Assembly (NCBI GenBank): GCA_023264215.1
Contig: JALQSY010000113.1
Span: 1 to 5,982, forward strand
DNA from: Candidatus Nanopelagicales bacterium
GTDB lineage: Bacteria > Actinomycetota > Actinomycetes > S36-B12
Reading direction: 5' to 3'
Length of the DNA: 5,982 bases
The notes beneath the pieces are model-generated. The model was not told the origin of the DNA. It did no database searches and saw only the letters and a program-made list of their open reading frames with translations. Position numbers and translations under genes: made by a program. Positions 1 to 5,745 of this stretch are shown one piece after another (within the stretch, counting starts at the first letter, position 1; each line of letters begins with the position of its first letter).

Positions 1-26
1 TGATCGGCGTTCCCCGCTAGAGCGAC

Positions 27-60
27 GAAGGGGCCCCGGACCATGGTCCGGGGCCCCTTC
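27..60. terminator. 34-bp perfect palindrome, probable terminator
   Basis: Bases 27-60 form an uninterrupted palindrome centred between 43 and 44 on CCATGG, with a GGGGCCCCGG core in each arm. As RNA it would fold into a very GC-rich hairpin of about 15 bp with a tetraloop. There is no real U-tract after it on either strand; only a T-containing stretch (TTCCTTGGTT) follows on the plus strand. Actinobacterial intrinsic terminators often lack a U-tract, so termination is the likeliest role. It lies 3' of the leftward dehydrogenase gene, beyond a second hairpin, and could also serve a rightward gene lying left of the window. A symmetric protein-binding site is the alternative. Confidence 0.6.
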
Positions 61-64
61 CTTG

Positions 65-126
65 GTTGAGTGGCGACTTATCGCAGCGCGTCACGGCGTG
101 TCGTGTGCGATAAGTCGCCACTCAAC
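65..126. terminator. 21-bp-stem hairpin 3' of the dehydrogenase gene
   Basis: Bases 65-85 and 106-126 are perfect reverse complements (21 bp, no mismatch) around a 20-base loop (86-105). The loop can form a small inner stem (CACG 92-95 with CGTG 102-105). The arm begins GTTGAGTGG and its partner ends CCACTCAAC. The arms are about 52% GC, clearly lower than the surrounding genes. The hairpin begins only three bases past the stop codon of the leftward dehydrogenase gene (stop 130-132), which fits a transcription terminator or a 3'-end stabilising structure. Being symmetric it would work on both strands. It could also be one copy of a dispersed palindromic repeat; copy number cannot be judged from one window. 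Confidence 0.65.
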
Positions 127-129
127 GAA

Positions 130-1575
130 CTAGTCCAGGCTGGCCATCACGTGCTTGATGCGGGTGTAGTCCTCGAACCCGTACATCGACAGGTCCTTGC
201 CGTAGCCGGCGTGCTTGAAACCGCCGTGAGGCATCTCAGCAACAATGGGGATGTGGGTGTTGATCCACACGCATCCGAAGTCGAGGTTCCTGGCCATCCG
301 CATCGCGCGCCCGAAGTCCTTGGTCCAGACCGAGGAGGCCAGGCCGTAGTTGACGCCGTTGGCCCAGGCCAGCGCCTCGGCCTCGTCGGAGAACTTCTGC
401 ACCGTGATGACCGGGCCGAACATCTCGTTCTGGATCATCTCGTCGTCCTGGCGCAGATCAGCGACGACCGTCGGCTCGATGTAGAAGCCCCGATCACCCT
501 GGCGCTTGCCTCCGGCCACGATGCGCGCGTGGGAGGGTGCGCGCTCGATGAACCCGAGGACGCGCTCGAGCTGGTTGACGTTGTTCACGGGCGGTACGAG
601 CGCCTCGCCGCCCGGGCCCTCCTCGAAGGTCGTCGCGGTTGCCGCAGCCTGCTGCCCGATCGCCGCGACGAAGTCGTCGTAGATGCCGGGTGCCACGATC
701 ATGCGGGTCGCGGCAGTGCAGTCCTGGCCGGCATTGAAGTAGCCGGCCACAGCCAGCCACTCGGCGGCGGCCTCGACGTCGGCATCGTCGAAGATCACGA
801 TGGGCGCCTTGCCGCCGAGCTCGAGGTGGACGCGCTTGACGTCCCGGGCTGCCTCGCCCGCGACCTCCATGCCCGCGCGGACGGATCCGGTGATGGCGAC
901 CATCTGCGGCGTGGGATGGGAGACAAGGGCGCGCCCGGTATCCCGATCGCCCGTGACGACGTTGAGCACGCCGGGGGGCAGCAGACCCGCGTCCGTGATG
1001 AGCTCGGCCATCCGCACGGTCGAGACCGGGGTCGTATCCGACGGCTTCAGCACGACCGTGTTGCCCGCGGCGATCGCGGGGGCGTACTTCCACACCGCCA
1101 TCATCATCGGGTAGTTCCACGGGGTCACCTGTCCGATGACGCCGACGGGCTCGCGCCGGATGATGGAGGTGAAGCCCTTCATGTACTCACCGGCCGCGCG
1201 ACCTTCGAGGACGCGGGCGGCGCCGGCGAAGAAGCGGATCTGATCGACCATCGGCGGGATCTCCTCCGACATGGTCACCGCGACGGGCTTGCCGGTGTTC
1301 TCGCTCTCAAGTGCGACGAGTTCGTCCGCGTGCTCCTCGAAGAGGTCCGCGATGCCGAGCAGCGCCTTCTGCCGCTCGCTCGGCGTCGAGTCCCTCCATT
1401 CGACGAAGGCATCGGCCGCCACGGCGTAGGCGCGGTCGACATCCTCCGGTCCTGAGATGGGGGCGGACGCGAAGACCTCGCCGGTCGTGGGATTGACCAG
1501 ATCCTGCGTCTGGCCGCTCATCGAAGGCACGCGCTCGCCGCCGATCACGTTGTTCAGCACCCGCTTGTCGCTCAC
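130..1575 (-). CDS. Gamma-aminobutyraldehyde dehydrogenase (aldehyde dehydrogenase family)
   Basis: 481-residue cytoplasmic NAD(P)-dependent aldehyde dehydrogenase, close to the roughly 475 residues usual for the aminobutyraldehyde group (E. coli PatD, formerly Prr/YdcW). It should oxidise 4-aminobutanal to GABA, the second step of putrescine breakdown through a transaminase. Visible hallmarks: TPWNYP at 151-156 with the oxyanion-hole Asn154; VLKPSD with the cofactor-binding Lys177; ITGS at 228-231; LELGGKAP with general base Glu252; [11 protein letters not shown] with the catalytic thiol Cys286; and QNEMFGP at 382-388. The NAGQDC form of the active-site motif is typical of the aminobutyraldehyde and betaine-aldehyde groups. 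The GTG start (1573-1575) is supported by an AAGGA ribosome site six bases upstream. The gene is intact and transcribed divergently from the regulator-aminotransferase operon. Related omega-amino-aldehydes (for example 3-aminopropanal) cannot be excluded as substrates. Confidence 0.93.
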   Translation of the reverse strand: MSDKRVLNNVIGGERVPSMSGQTQDLVNPTTGEVFASAPISGPEDVDRAYAVAADAFVEWRDSTPSERQKALLGIADLFEEHADELVALESENTGKPVAVTMSEEIPPMVDQIRFFAGAARVLEGRAAGEYMKGFTSIIRREPVGVIGQVTPWNYPMMMAVWKYAPAIAAGNTVVLKPSDTTPVSTVRMAELITDAGLLPPGVLNVVTGDRDTGRALVSHPTPQMVAITGSVRAGMEVAGEAARDVKRVHLELGGKAPIVIFDDADVEAAAEWLAVAGYFNAGQDCTAATRMIVAPGIYDDFVAAIGQQAAATATTFEEGPGGEALVPPVNNVNQLERVLGFIERAPSHARIVAGGKRQGDRGFYIEPTVVADLRQDDEMIQNEMFGPVITVQKFSDEAEALAWANGVNYGLASSVWTKDFGRAMRMARNLDFGCVWINTHIPIVAEMPHGGFKHAGYGKDLSMYGFEDYTRIKHVMASLD

Positions 1576-1581
1576 AGCGCA

Positions 1582-1586
1582 TCCTT
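1582..1586 (-). promoter_or_regulatory. Ribosome binding site of the dehydrogenase gene
   Basis: On the minus strand AAGGA lies six bases upstream of the GTG at 1575, a good Shine-Dalgarno match at good spacing. It decides in favour of the GTG start. The nearby ATG starting at 1582 (minus strand) is out of frame. Confidence 0.65.
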
Positions 1587-1595
1587 AGGTCCGAG

Positions 1596-1616
1596 GACCG
1601 GCCACCCTGGCCGGTC
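1596..1616. promoter_or_regulatory. Inverted repeat in the dehydrogenase leader, candidate operator
   Basis: GACCGGCCA (1596-1604) and TGGCCGGTC (1608-1616) are perfect 9-bp inverted arms around three bases. The repeat sits between the dehydrogenase start codon and its best promoter candidate, starting about where transcription should begin. A second, overlapping inverted repeat (GGTCC 1588-1592, GGACC 1595-1599) shares bases 1596-1599, so in RNA only one of the two could form fully. Either a repressor operator or a leader hairpin is possible. GC-rich inverted repeats of this size do arise by chance in such DNA, so the functional reading is inference. Confidence 0.4.
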
Positions 1617-1624
1617 GGCAGCCT

Positions 1625-1654
1625 CACGCTAGCGCCGACCCTCCATCCCGTCAG
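1625..1654 (-). promoter_or_regulatory. Candidate promoter of the dehydrogenase gene
   Basis: Reading the minus strand, CTGACG (1654-1649) and TAGCGT (1630-1625) are separated by 18 bases. They resemble the -35 (TTGACA, 4 of 6) and the actinobacterial TANNNT -10. Transcription would start near 1618, giving a leader of about 43 bases that contains the inverted repeat at 1596-1616. No better pair was seen upstream of this gene, but the match is moderate. Confidence 0.35.
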
Positions 1655-1669
1655 CATTACCCTCAATGA

Positions 1670-1711
1670 GCGACGAAATCCGACGGTGTTTCCCGTCACA
1701 CGCGACGAATT
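1670..1711. promoter_or_regulatory. Repeats in the divergent control region, possible regulator site
   Basis: Between the two opposed promoter candidates, GCGACGAAAT (1670-1679) recurs as GCGACGAATT (1702-1711), 32 bases apart, about three helical turns. Between them lie GACGG (1682-1686) with CCGTC (1693-1697), and an overlapping GTGT (1686-1689) with ACAC (1698-1701), as short inverted pairs. Lrp/AsnC proteins are known to bind several phased, weakly palindromic sites between divergent genes, so this is the natural place to look for the local regulator's site. GCGACGAA also occurs elsewhere in the window (for example 22-29), so specificity is not established. Confidence 0.25.
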
Positions 1712-1714
1712 GCC

Positions 1715-1744
1715 TTGATCCGCCGGTCGATCCCTGCCTAGGCT
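1715..1744 (+). promoter_or_regulatory. Promoter of the regulator operon, probably leaderless
   Basis: TTGATC (1715-1720) and TAGGCT (1739-1744) are separated by 18 bases, a good sigma-70-type pair with the actinobacterial TANNNT -10. The GTG start of the regulator gene is at 1751, seven bases past the -10, where transcription should begin. The mRNA would therefore start at or within a base or two of the start codon. No Shine-Dalgarno sequence precedes the GTG, as expected for a leaderless transcript. Confidence 0.55.
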
Positions 1745-1750
1745 GTCCGC

Positions 1751-2239
1751 GTGCCCCGTCTCCGACTCGCGCGCGAGAGCGATCGCGCCACGCCGCCCCT
1801 GGACGATGTCGCCAAGGCGATCATCGAGCAGCTGCAGGAGGACGGCCGGCGACCCTACGCTGCGATCGGCAAGGCGGTCGGCCTGTCCGAGGCGGCCGTG
1901 CGCCATCGGGTCCAGCGGCTGATCGACTCCGGGGTCATCCAGGTCGTGGCCGTGACCAACCCCCTGCAGGTGGGCTTCCCCCGCGCAGCCATGATCGGCA
2001 TCACGGTCGAAGGCGATCTCGAGGCCGTGGCGGCCGAGGTCGAGGCACTCGCCGAGGTCGACTACCTCGTCATCTGCGCCGGCGGGTTCGATCTCATGGC
2101 CGAGGTCGTCGCCGAGGATGACGACCATCTGCTGGAGATCCTCAACCGTCGCATTCGTCCGATCGCCGGCGTCAAGCGCACCGAGACCTTCGTCTACCTC
2201 CAACTCCGCAAGCAGATCTACACCTGGGGCACGCGATGA
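1751..2239 (+). CDS. Lrp/AsnC family transcriptional regulator
   Basis: 162-residue DNA-binding regulator of the Lrp/AsnC (feast/famine) family, usual length 150-165. After a basic N-terminal tail comes an AsnC-type helix-turn-helix: first helix about 18-29, then RPYAAIGKAVGLSE at 35-47, with the likely recognition helix at 46-58 (AAVRHRVQRL). The C-terminal half (about 77-155) is the RAM ligand-binding and oligomerisation domain, with the family's glycine turn and acidic residue at CAGGFDL (109-115). The protein ends in KQIYTWGT, a tail I associate with actinobacterial regulators next to amine aminotransferases. An in-frame TAG at 1739-1741 makes GTG 1751 the earliest possible start. It is the first gene of the catabolic operon and overlaps the aminotransferase by four bases, so it probably controls its own operon and perhaps the divergent dehydrogenase. 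The effector is unknown; the amine substrate or a product is a guess. Confidence 0.9.
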   Translation: MPRLRLARESDRATPPLDDVAKAIIEQLQEDGRRPYAAIGKAVGLSEAAVRHRVQRLIDSGVIQVVAVTNPLQVGFPRAAMIGITVEGDLEAVAAEVEALAEVDYLVICAGGFDLMAEVVAEDDDHLLEILNRRIRPIAGVKRTETFVYLQLRKQIYTWGTR

Positions 2240-3639
2240 CCGTCACGCCGCAATTCGTCACCGAACCCGGAGATGACCGATGGGCGACTGCTGCCCAGCG
2301 CCACCTGTGGATGCACTTCACCCGGCACTCGATCTACGAGACCGGCGAGGGACACGTGCCGGTCATGGTGCGCGGCGAGGGCGCATATATCTGGGATGAC
2401 CAGGGCAGGCGCTACCTCGACGGCCTCGCGGGCCTGTTCGTCGTGCAGGCCGGTCACGGGCGCAAGGAGCTCGCGGCAGCGGCCGCCCGCCAGGCGGAGG
2501 AGCTGGGCTTCTTCCCGGTCTGGTCCTACGCCCATCCGCGCGCCATCGAACTCGCGGAGCGTCTCGCCCATTACGCGCCCGGCGACCTGAACCGCGTCTT
2601 CTTCACGACCGGTGGCGGCGAGGCGGTCGAGAGCGCGTGGAAGCTCGCGAAGCAGTTCTTCAAGTTGACCGGCAAGCCGATGAAGCACAAGGTCATCAGC
2701 CGCAACATCGCCTACCACGGCACACCGCACGGAGCACTGTCGATCACCGGACTCACGGGAGCCAAGCAGTACTTCGAGCCGCTGGTGCCCACCGGCATCA
2801 AGGTGCCCAACACCAACTTCTATCGCGCACCCGAGGAGTACCGCTACGACGAGAAGGCGTTCGGCCTGTGGGCAGCCGAGCGCATCCGTGAGGCTATCGA
2901 GTTCGAGGGCCCGGAGACGGTGGCCGCGGTCTTCCTCGAGCCGGTCCAGAACTCCGGCGGCTGCTTCCCTCCCCCGCCCGGCTACCTCGAGCGAGTCCGC
3001 GAGATCTGCGACGAGTACGACGTGCTCTTCGTCGCCGACGAGACAATCACCGCATTCGGCCGGATCGGCGACATGTTCGCGATCAAGCGGTTCGGAGTGC
3101 AGCCGGACATCATCACCTGCGCCAAGGGCATGACCTCGGGCTACGCGCCTGCAGGCGCCATGATCGCCAGCGATCGGCTCTTCGAGCCGTTCCGCCATGG
3201 CACGACGAGCTTCCTCCACGGCTACACCTGGGGCGGCCATCCGGTGGCGAGCGCAGTGGCCCTGGCCAACCTGGACCTCTTCGAGCGCGAGGGGCTGCTC
3301 CAGCACGTGCAGGACAACGAGGCTGCCTTCCGCACTACGCTCGAGCGGCTGCATGACCTGCCCATCGTCGGCGACGTGCGCGGAGCCGGGTTCTTCTACG
3401 GCATCGAACTGGTCAAGGACAAGGTCACCCGGGAAACCTTCGACGCCGATGAATCAGAGCGACTCCTGCGCGGCTTCATGTCCAAGGCGTTGTTCGACAA
3501 CGGCCTGTACTGCCGGGCAGACGATCGTGGTGATCCAGTCATCCAACTCGCGCCACCACTCATCATCGGTCAACCCGAATTCGATGAGATCGAGCAGATC
3601 CTGCGGCACGTGCTCACCGAAGCGGGTAACCGACTGTGA
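2236..3639 (+). CDS. Class III PLP-dependent aminotransferase, probable putrescine/omega-amine transaminase
   Basis: 467-residue fold-type I, class III (omega) aminotransferase, full length. PLP-site residues are visible: GGGEA at 126-130 (phosphate-binding loop), Tyr160 in IAYHGTP (ring stacking), Glu235 in FLEPVQ, Asp268 in VADETITAFGR (pairs with the pyridine nitrogen), the Schiff-base Lys297 in TCAKGMTSGY, and Thr331 in GYTWGGHP (phosphate contact). Class III enzymes take amino groups from the end of diamines or omega-amino acids, usually passing them to pyruvate or 2-oxoglutarate. Next to an aminobutyraldehyde dehydrogenase, putrescine (to 4-aminobutanal) is the most likely substrate, as for Pseudomonas SpuC. 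GABA, beta-alanine or another omega-amine cannot be excluded. The ATG overlaps the regulator's stop as ATGA, and no strong Shine-Dalgarno precedes it, which favours translational coupling. Automated pipelines would probably call it an aspartate aminotransferase family protein. Confidence 0.92.
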   Translation: MTVTPQFVTEPGDDRWATAAQRHLWMHFTRHSIYETGEGHVPVMVRGEGAYIWDDQGRRYLDGLAGLFVVQAGHGRKELAAAAARQAEELGFFPVWSYAHPRAIELAERLAHYAPGDLNRVFFTTGGGEAVESAWKLAKQFFKLTGKPMKHKVISRNIAYHGTPHGALSITGLTGAKQYFEPLVPTGIKVPNTNFYRAPEEYRYDEKAFGLWAAERIREAIEFEGPETVAAVFLEPVQNSGGCFPPPPGYLERVREICDEYDVLFVADETITAFGRIGDMFAIKRFGVQPDIITCAKGMTSGYAPAGAMIASDRLFEPFRHGTTSFLHGYTWGGHPVASAVALANLDLFEREGLLQHVQDNEAAFRTTLERLHDLPIVGDVRGAGFFYGIELVKDKVTRETFDADESERLLRGFMSKALFDNGLYCRADDRGDPVIQLAPPLIIGQPEFDEIEQILRHVLTEAGNRL

Positions 3640-4301
3640 CCACGCTTCCCTCCCCTGGCTCCACTGCCCGCACGCGCGTCAAGCGGATCCCCGAGAAGGC
3701 CGTGACGGAGCGCGAGGTCGCCTACGCCATCCTGGACGCCGGCCTGATGGCGCATGTCGCCGTGGTCACCGACGGTCAGCCCTACGTCGTCCCCGTCGGC
3801 TACGCGCGCCGCGGCGACGAGGTGATCTTTCACGGTTCGAGCGCCTCGCGACTGTTCCGCACGCTCGCCGAGGGATCCCCGACGTGCCTGACCGTCACGC
3901 TCCTGGACGGCCTCGTCCTCGCGCGGAGCCTGTTCGAGTCGTCCATGCACTACCGGTGCGTCATGGCGATCGGATCGTGTCGTCGGCTCGAGGGCGATGA
4001 GGAGATCGCGGCCCTGCTGGACCTGTCGGAGAGCCTCATGCCCGGACGCACCGCCGATGCCCGTCATCCCGCCCCGCAGGAGCTCAAGGCGACCATCACG
4101 CTCGCCATGCCCCTGGACGAGATCTCCGTCAAGGTCGGCAATCGGCCGCCGGAGGATCTCGACGAGGACCTCGTCGATCCCGTTTACTCGCGCATCTGGG
4201 CCGGGTCGGTGCCGATCACGGAGTCCTTCGGCGACCCGGTCGCCGACGAGTTGGCCGCCGACGTGCCGCTGCCTGACTACGTGCGACAGTGGAGACGATG
4301 A
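3636..4301 (+). CDS. Pyridoxamine 5'-phosphate oxidase-like flavin-binding protein
   Basis: 221-residue protein resembling the flavin split-barrel group related to pyridoxamine 5'-phosphate oxidase and the NimA nitroimidazole-reductase-like proteins (Pfam Pyridox_ox_2 type). Supporting segments: the N-terminal helix TEREVAYAILDAGLMAHVAVV (split around residues 24-44), the barrel strand with QPYVVPVGYA at 48-57, VIFHGSSASRLFRTL at 63-77 where the family contacts flavin phosphate, and ARSLFESSMHYRCVMAIG at 96-113, a family signature. No signal peptide or membrane segment is seen, so it is probably cytoplasmic. It starts with GTG overlapping the aminotransferase stop (GTGA). Its role in amine breakdown is not established. 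It could maintain PLP for the aminotransferase, reduce a reactive intermediate, or bind F420 or haem as some relatives do. Family assignment is fairly firm; function is open. Confidence 0.82.
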   Translation: MTTLPSPGSTARTRVKRIPEKAVTEREVAYAILDAGLMAHVAVVTDGQPYVVPVGYARRGDEVIFHGSSASRLFRTLAEGSPTCLTVTLLDGLVLARSLFESSMHYRCVMAIGSCRRLEGDEEIAALLDLSESLMPGRTADARHPAPQELKATITLAMPLDEISVKVGNRPPEDLDEDLVDPVYSRIWAGSVPITESFGDPVADELAADVPLPDYVRQWRR

Positions 4302-5668
4302 CCACGCGATCCCTGTGGTGGGACACCCTGCCCGACGACCTGCGCGCACCGCTCGGCGAGCCGCTCACCGGCGATGCCGAGGCCGACGTGGTGATCGTCG
4401 GCGCGGGCTACACCGGGTTGTGGACCGCGTACTACCTGCTCACCACCCAGCCGGGCATCCGCGTCACCGTCCTGGAGGCCGAGCACGCGGGATTCGGCGC
4501 GAGCGGTCGCAATGGAGGCTGGTGCTCGGCCCTCTTCCCCGCGAGCGTGGCCACCGTCGCTGCCCAGAGCAGTCGCGATGCGGCCGTGCGACTGCAGCGT
4601 GCCATGCACGACACCGTGGACGACATCGGTCGCGTGGCACAGTCCGAGGGCTGGGACATCGACTGGGCCAAGGGCGGCACGGTTGTCGCTGCTCGGACAC
4701 CGCTGCAGTGGCAGCGCGCCCAGGAGGAGATCGCCGAGTGGCGTCACTGGGGCTTCGGCGAGGAGGACTATCGGCTTCTCGGCGCGGACGAGGCCCGGGC
4801 GATGCTCGATGCGACCGACGTCATCGGTGCGACGTACACCCCCCACTGCGCAGCGATCCATCCGGCGCGGCTCGTGCGCTCACTGGCGCGCACCGTCGTC
4901 CAGCGCGGCGGCCGCATCCACGAGCACTCGCGTGTGACCGAGTTGCGTCCGGGGTTCGTGCGCACCGAGCATGGACGAGTCCAGGCGCAGTACGTCGTCC
5001 GCGCCACCGAGGGCTACACCTCGCAGCTCCCGGGCTATTCGCGCGCCATGGTGCCGGTGTACTCGCTCATGATCGCCACCGAGCCCCTCGGCGCCGACGT
5101 GTGGGACACCATCGGCCTGGCCGACCGGCAGACCTTCTCCGACGGCCGCCATCTCATCATCTACGGCCAGCGCACCGCCGACGATCGATTCGCGTTCGGT
5201 GGCCGAGGCGCGCCGTACCACTTCAGATCATCGATCCGACCCGAGTACGACAGCGACCCGGCTGTGTTCGCCGATCTGTGGCGCAACCTCGTCGACCTGT
5301 TTCCGGCGGTCTCCGGTCACGCCGTCACGCACTCCTGGGGCGGGGCCCTCGGCATCCCCCGCGACTGGTTCGCCTCCTGCGGCCTGGACCCGGTGACACG
5401 CATCGCGTGGGGCGGCGGCTACGTCGGCGATGGCGTGGGCACGTCGCATCTCGCCGGCAAGACGCTCGCCGACCTCATCGGCGGTCGCGACACCGACCTC
5501 ACGTCGCTGCCGTGGGTCGGTCACCTGTCGCCGGACTGGGAGCCCGAGCCGCTGCGCTGGCTCGGCGTCAACGTCGGGCTGCGCGTCATGGGTTCGGCCG
5601 ACGACGTCGAGACCCGCACGGGCAAGCCCGCCCTGCGAGCCCGGGTCTTCTCCCGCTTCCTCGGCTAG
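4298..5668 (+). CDS. FAD-dependent amine oxidoreductase (DAO family, PuuB-like)
   Basis: 456-residue flavoprotein of the DAO (glycine/D-amino-acid oxidase) family. The N-terminal Rossmann motif is VVIVGAGYTGLWTAYYL at 31-47, with Glu60 at the end of the second strand to hold the FAD ribose. It is followed by GASGRNGGWCS at 67-77, a second FAD-contacting motif, and a C-terminal WGGGYVGDGVG at 371-381 that closes the flavin site. The substrate domain lies between. Relatives include gamma-glutamylputrescine oxidase (PuuB) and other amine or N-methyl-amino-acid oxidases; the MTTRSLWWDTLP opening resembles PuuB-type proteins. I chose ATG 4298 because it gives an ATGA overlap like the other junctions; an in-frame GTG at 4289 would add three residues. 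Final gene of the operon, with a hairpin seven bases past the stop. With no glutamate-putrescine ligase in view the substrate is uncertain. Confidence 0.88.
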   Translation: MTTRSLWWDTLPDDLRAPLGEPLTGDAEADVVIVGAGYTGLWTAYYLLTTQPGIRVTVLEAEHAGFGASGRNGGWCSALFPASVATVAAQSSRDAAVRLQRAMHDTVDDIGRVAQSEGWDIDWAKGGTVVAARTPLQWQRAQEEIAEWRHWGFGEEDYRLLGADEARAMLDATDVIGATYTPHCAAIHPARLVRSLARTVVQRGGRIHEHSRVTELRPGFVRTEHGRVQAQYVVRATEGYTSQLPGYSRAMVPVYSLMIATEPLGADVWDTIGLADRQTFSDGRHLIIYGQRTADDRFAFGGRGAPYHFRSSIRPEYDSDPAVFADLWRNLVDLFPAVSGHAVTHSWGGALGIPRDWFASCGLDPVTRIAWGGGYVGDGVGTSHLAGKTLADLIGGRDTDLTSLPWVGHLSPDWEPEPLRWLGVNVGLRVMGSADDVETRTGKPALRARVFSRFLG

Positions 5669-5675
5669 ACCTCGC

Positions 5676-5738
5676 CGTTGTTTCCACCGTGTGTGTCGTT
5701 AAGGAGCCGCATTAACGACACACACGGTGGAAACAACG
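5676..5738. terminator. 27-bp perfect-stem hairpin between convergent genes
   Basis: Bases 5676-5702 and 5712-5738 are perfect reverse complements (27 bp, no mismatch) around a nine-base loop, GGAGCCGCA (5703-5711). The arm starts CGTTGTTTCCACC and its end is TCGTTAA. Arms are about 48% GC, well below the neighbouring genes. The repeat lies exactly seven bases from the oxidoreductase stop on its left and seven bases from the leftward gene's stop on its right, so it is placed as a bidirectional terminator for both. The stem is much longer than a usual intrinsic terminator and there is no U-tract, so a dispersed palindromic repeat or RNase III-type processing site is also possible. Confidence 0.7.
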
Positions 5739-5745
5739 ATGGCGG

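Noticed and set aside
1..20. Possible 3' end of a rightward gene (frame ending IGVPR and TAG at 18-20)
   Set aside because: Only five codons are visible and another frame has TGA at 1-3, so coding cannot be supported, though a rightward gene ending here would fit the convergent hairpins.
65..126. Could the long inverted repeats be the ends of an insertion sequence or integron-like element?
   Set aside because: The arms of each hairpin pair only locally, the two hairpins are different in sequence, no transposase or target-site duplication is seen, and the genes between them are ordinary host-like catabolic genes.
70..1455. Long (461-codon) open frame on the plus strand opposite the aldehyde dehydrogenase gene
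   Set aside because: It is antisense to a gene with all catalytic motifs, begins inside the hairpin at 65-126, and its composition (rich in Arg, Asp, His, Gly) is typical of an antisense frame of high-GC coding DNA.
1307..2203. 298-codon minus-strand open frame spanning the divergent control region
   Set aside because: It crosses both opposed promoter candidates and overlaps the start of the dehydrogenase gene in another frame and the regulator gene antisense; its composition is that of a shadow frame.
2218..3354. 378-codon minus-strand open frame opposite the aminotransferase
   Set aside because: Antisense shadow of a gene with a complete PLP site; no independent motif or ribosome site.
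5701..5706. AAGGAG ribosome-site-like sequence at the tip of the right-hand hairpin
   Set aside because: No start codon with an open frame follows at suitable spacing; it overlaps the arm end and loop and is most simply chance.
3997..5715. 572-codon open frame on the plus strand overlapping the flavin protein and the oxidoreductase
   Set aside because: Extremely Arg-, Pro- and Ser-rich with no recognisable motif; it is an out-of-frame reading of two well-supported genes and runs into the terminal hairpin.
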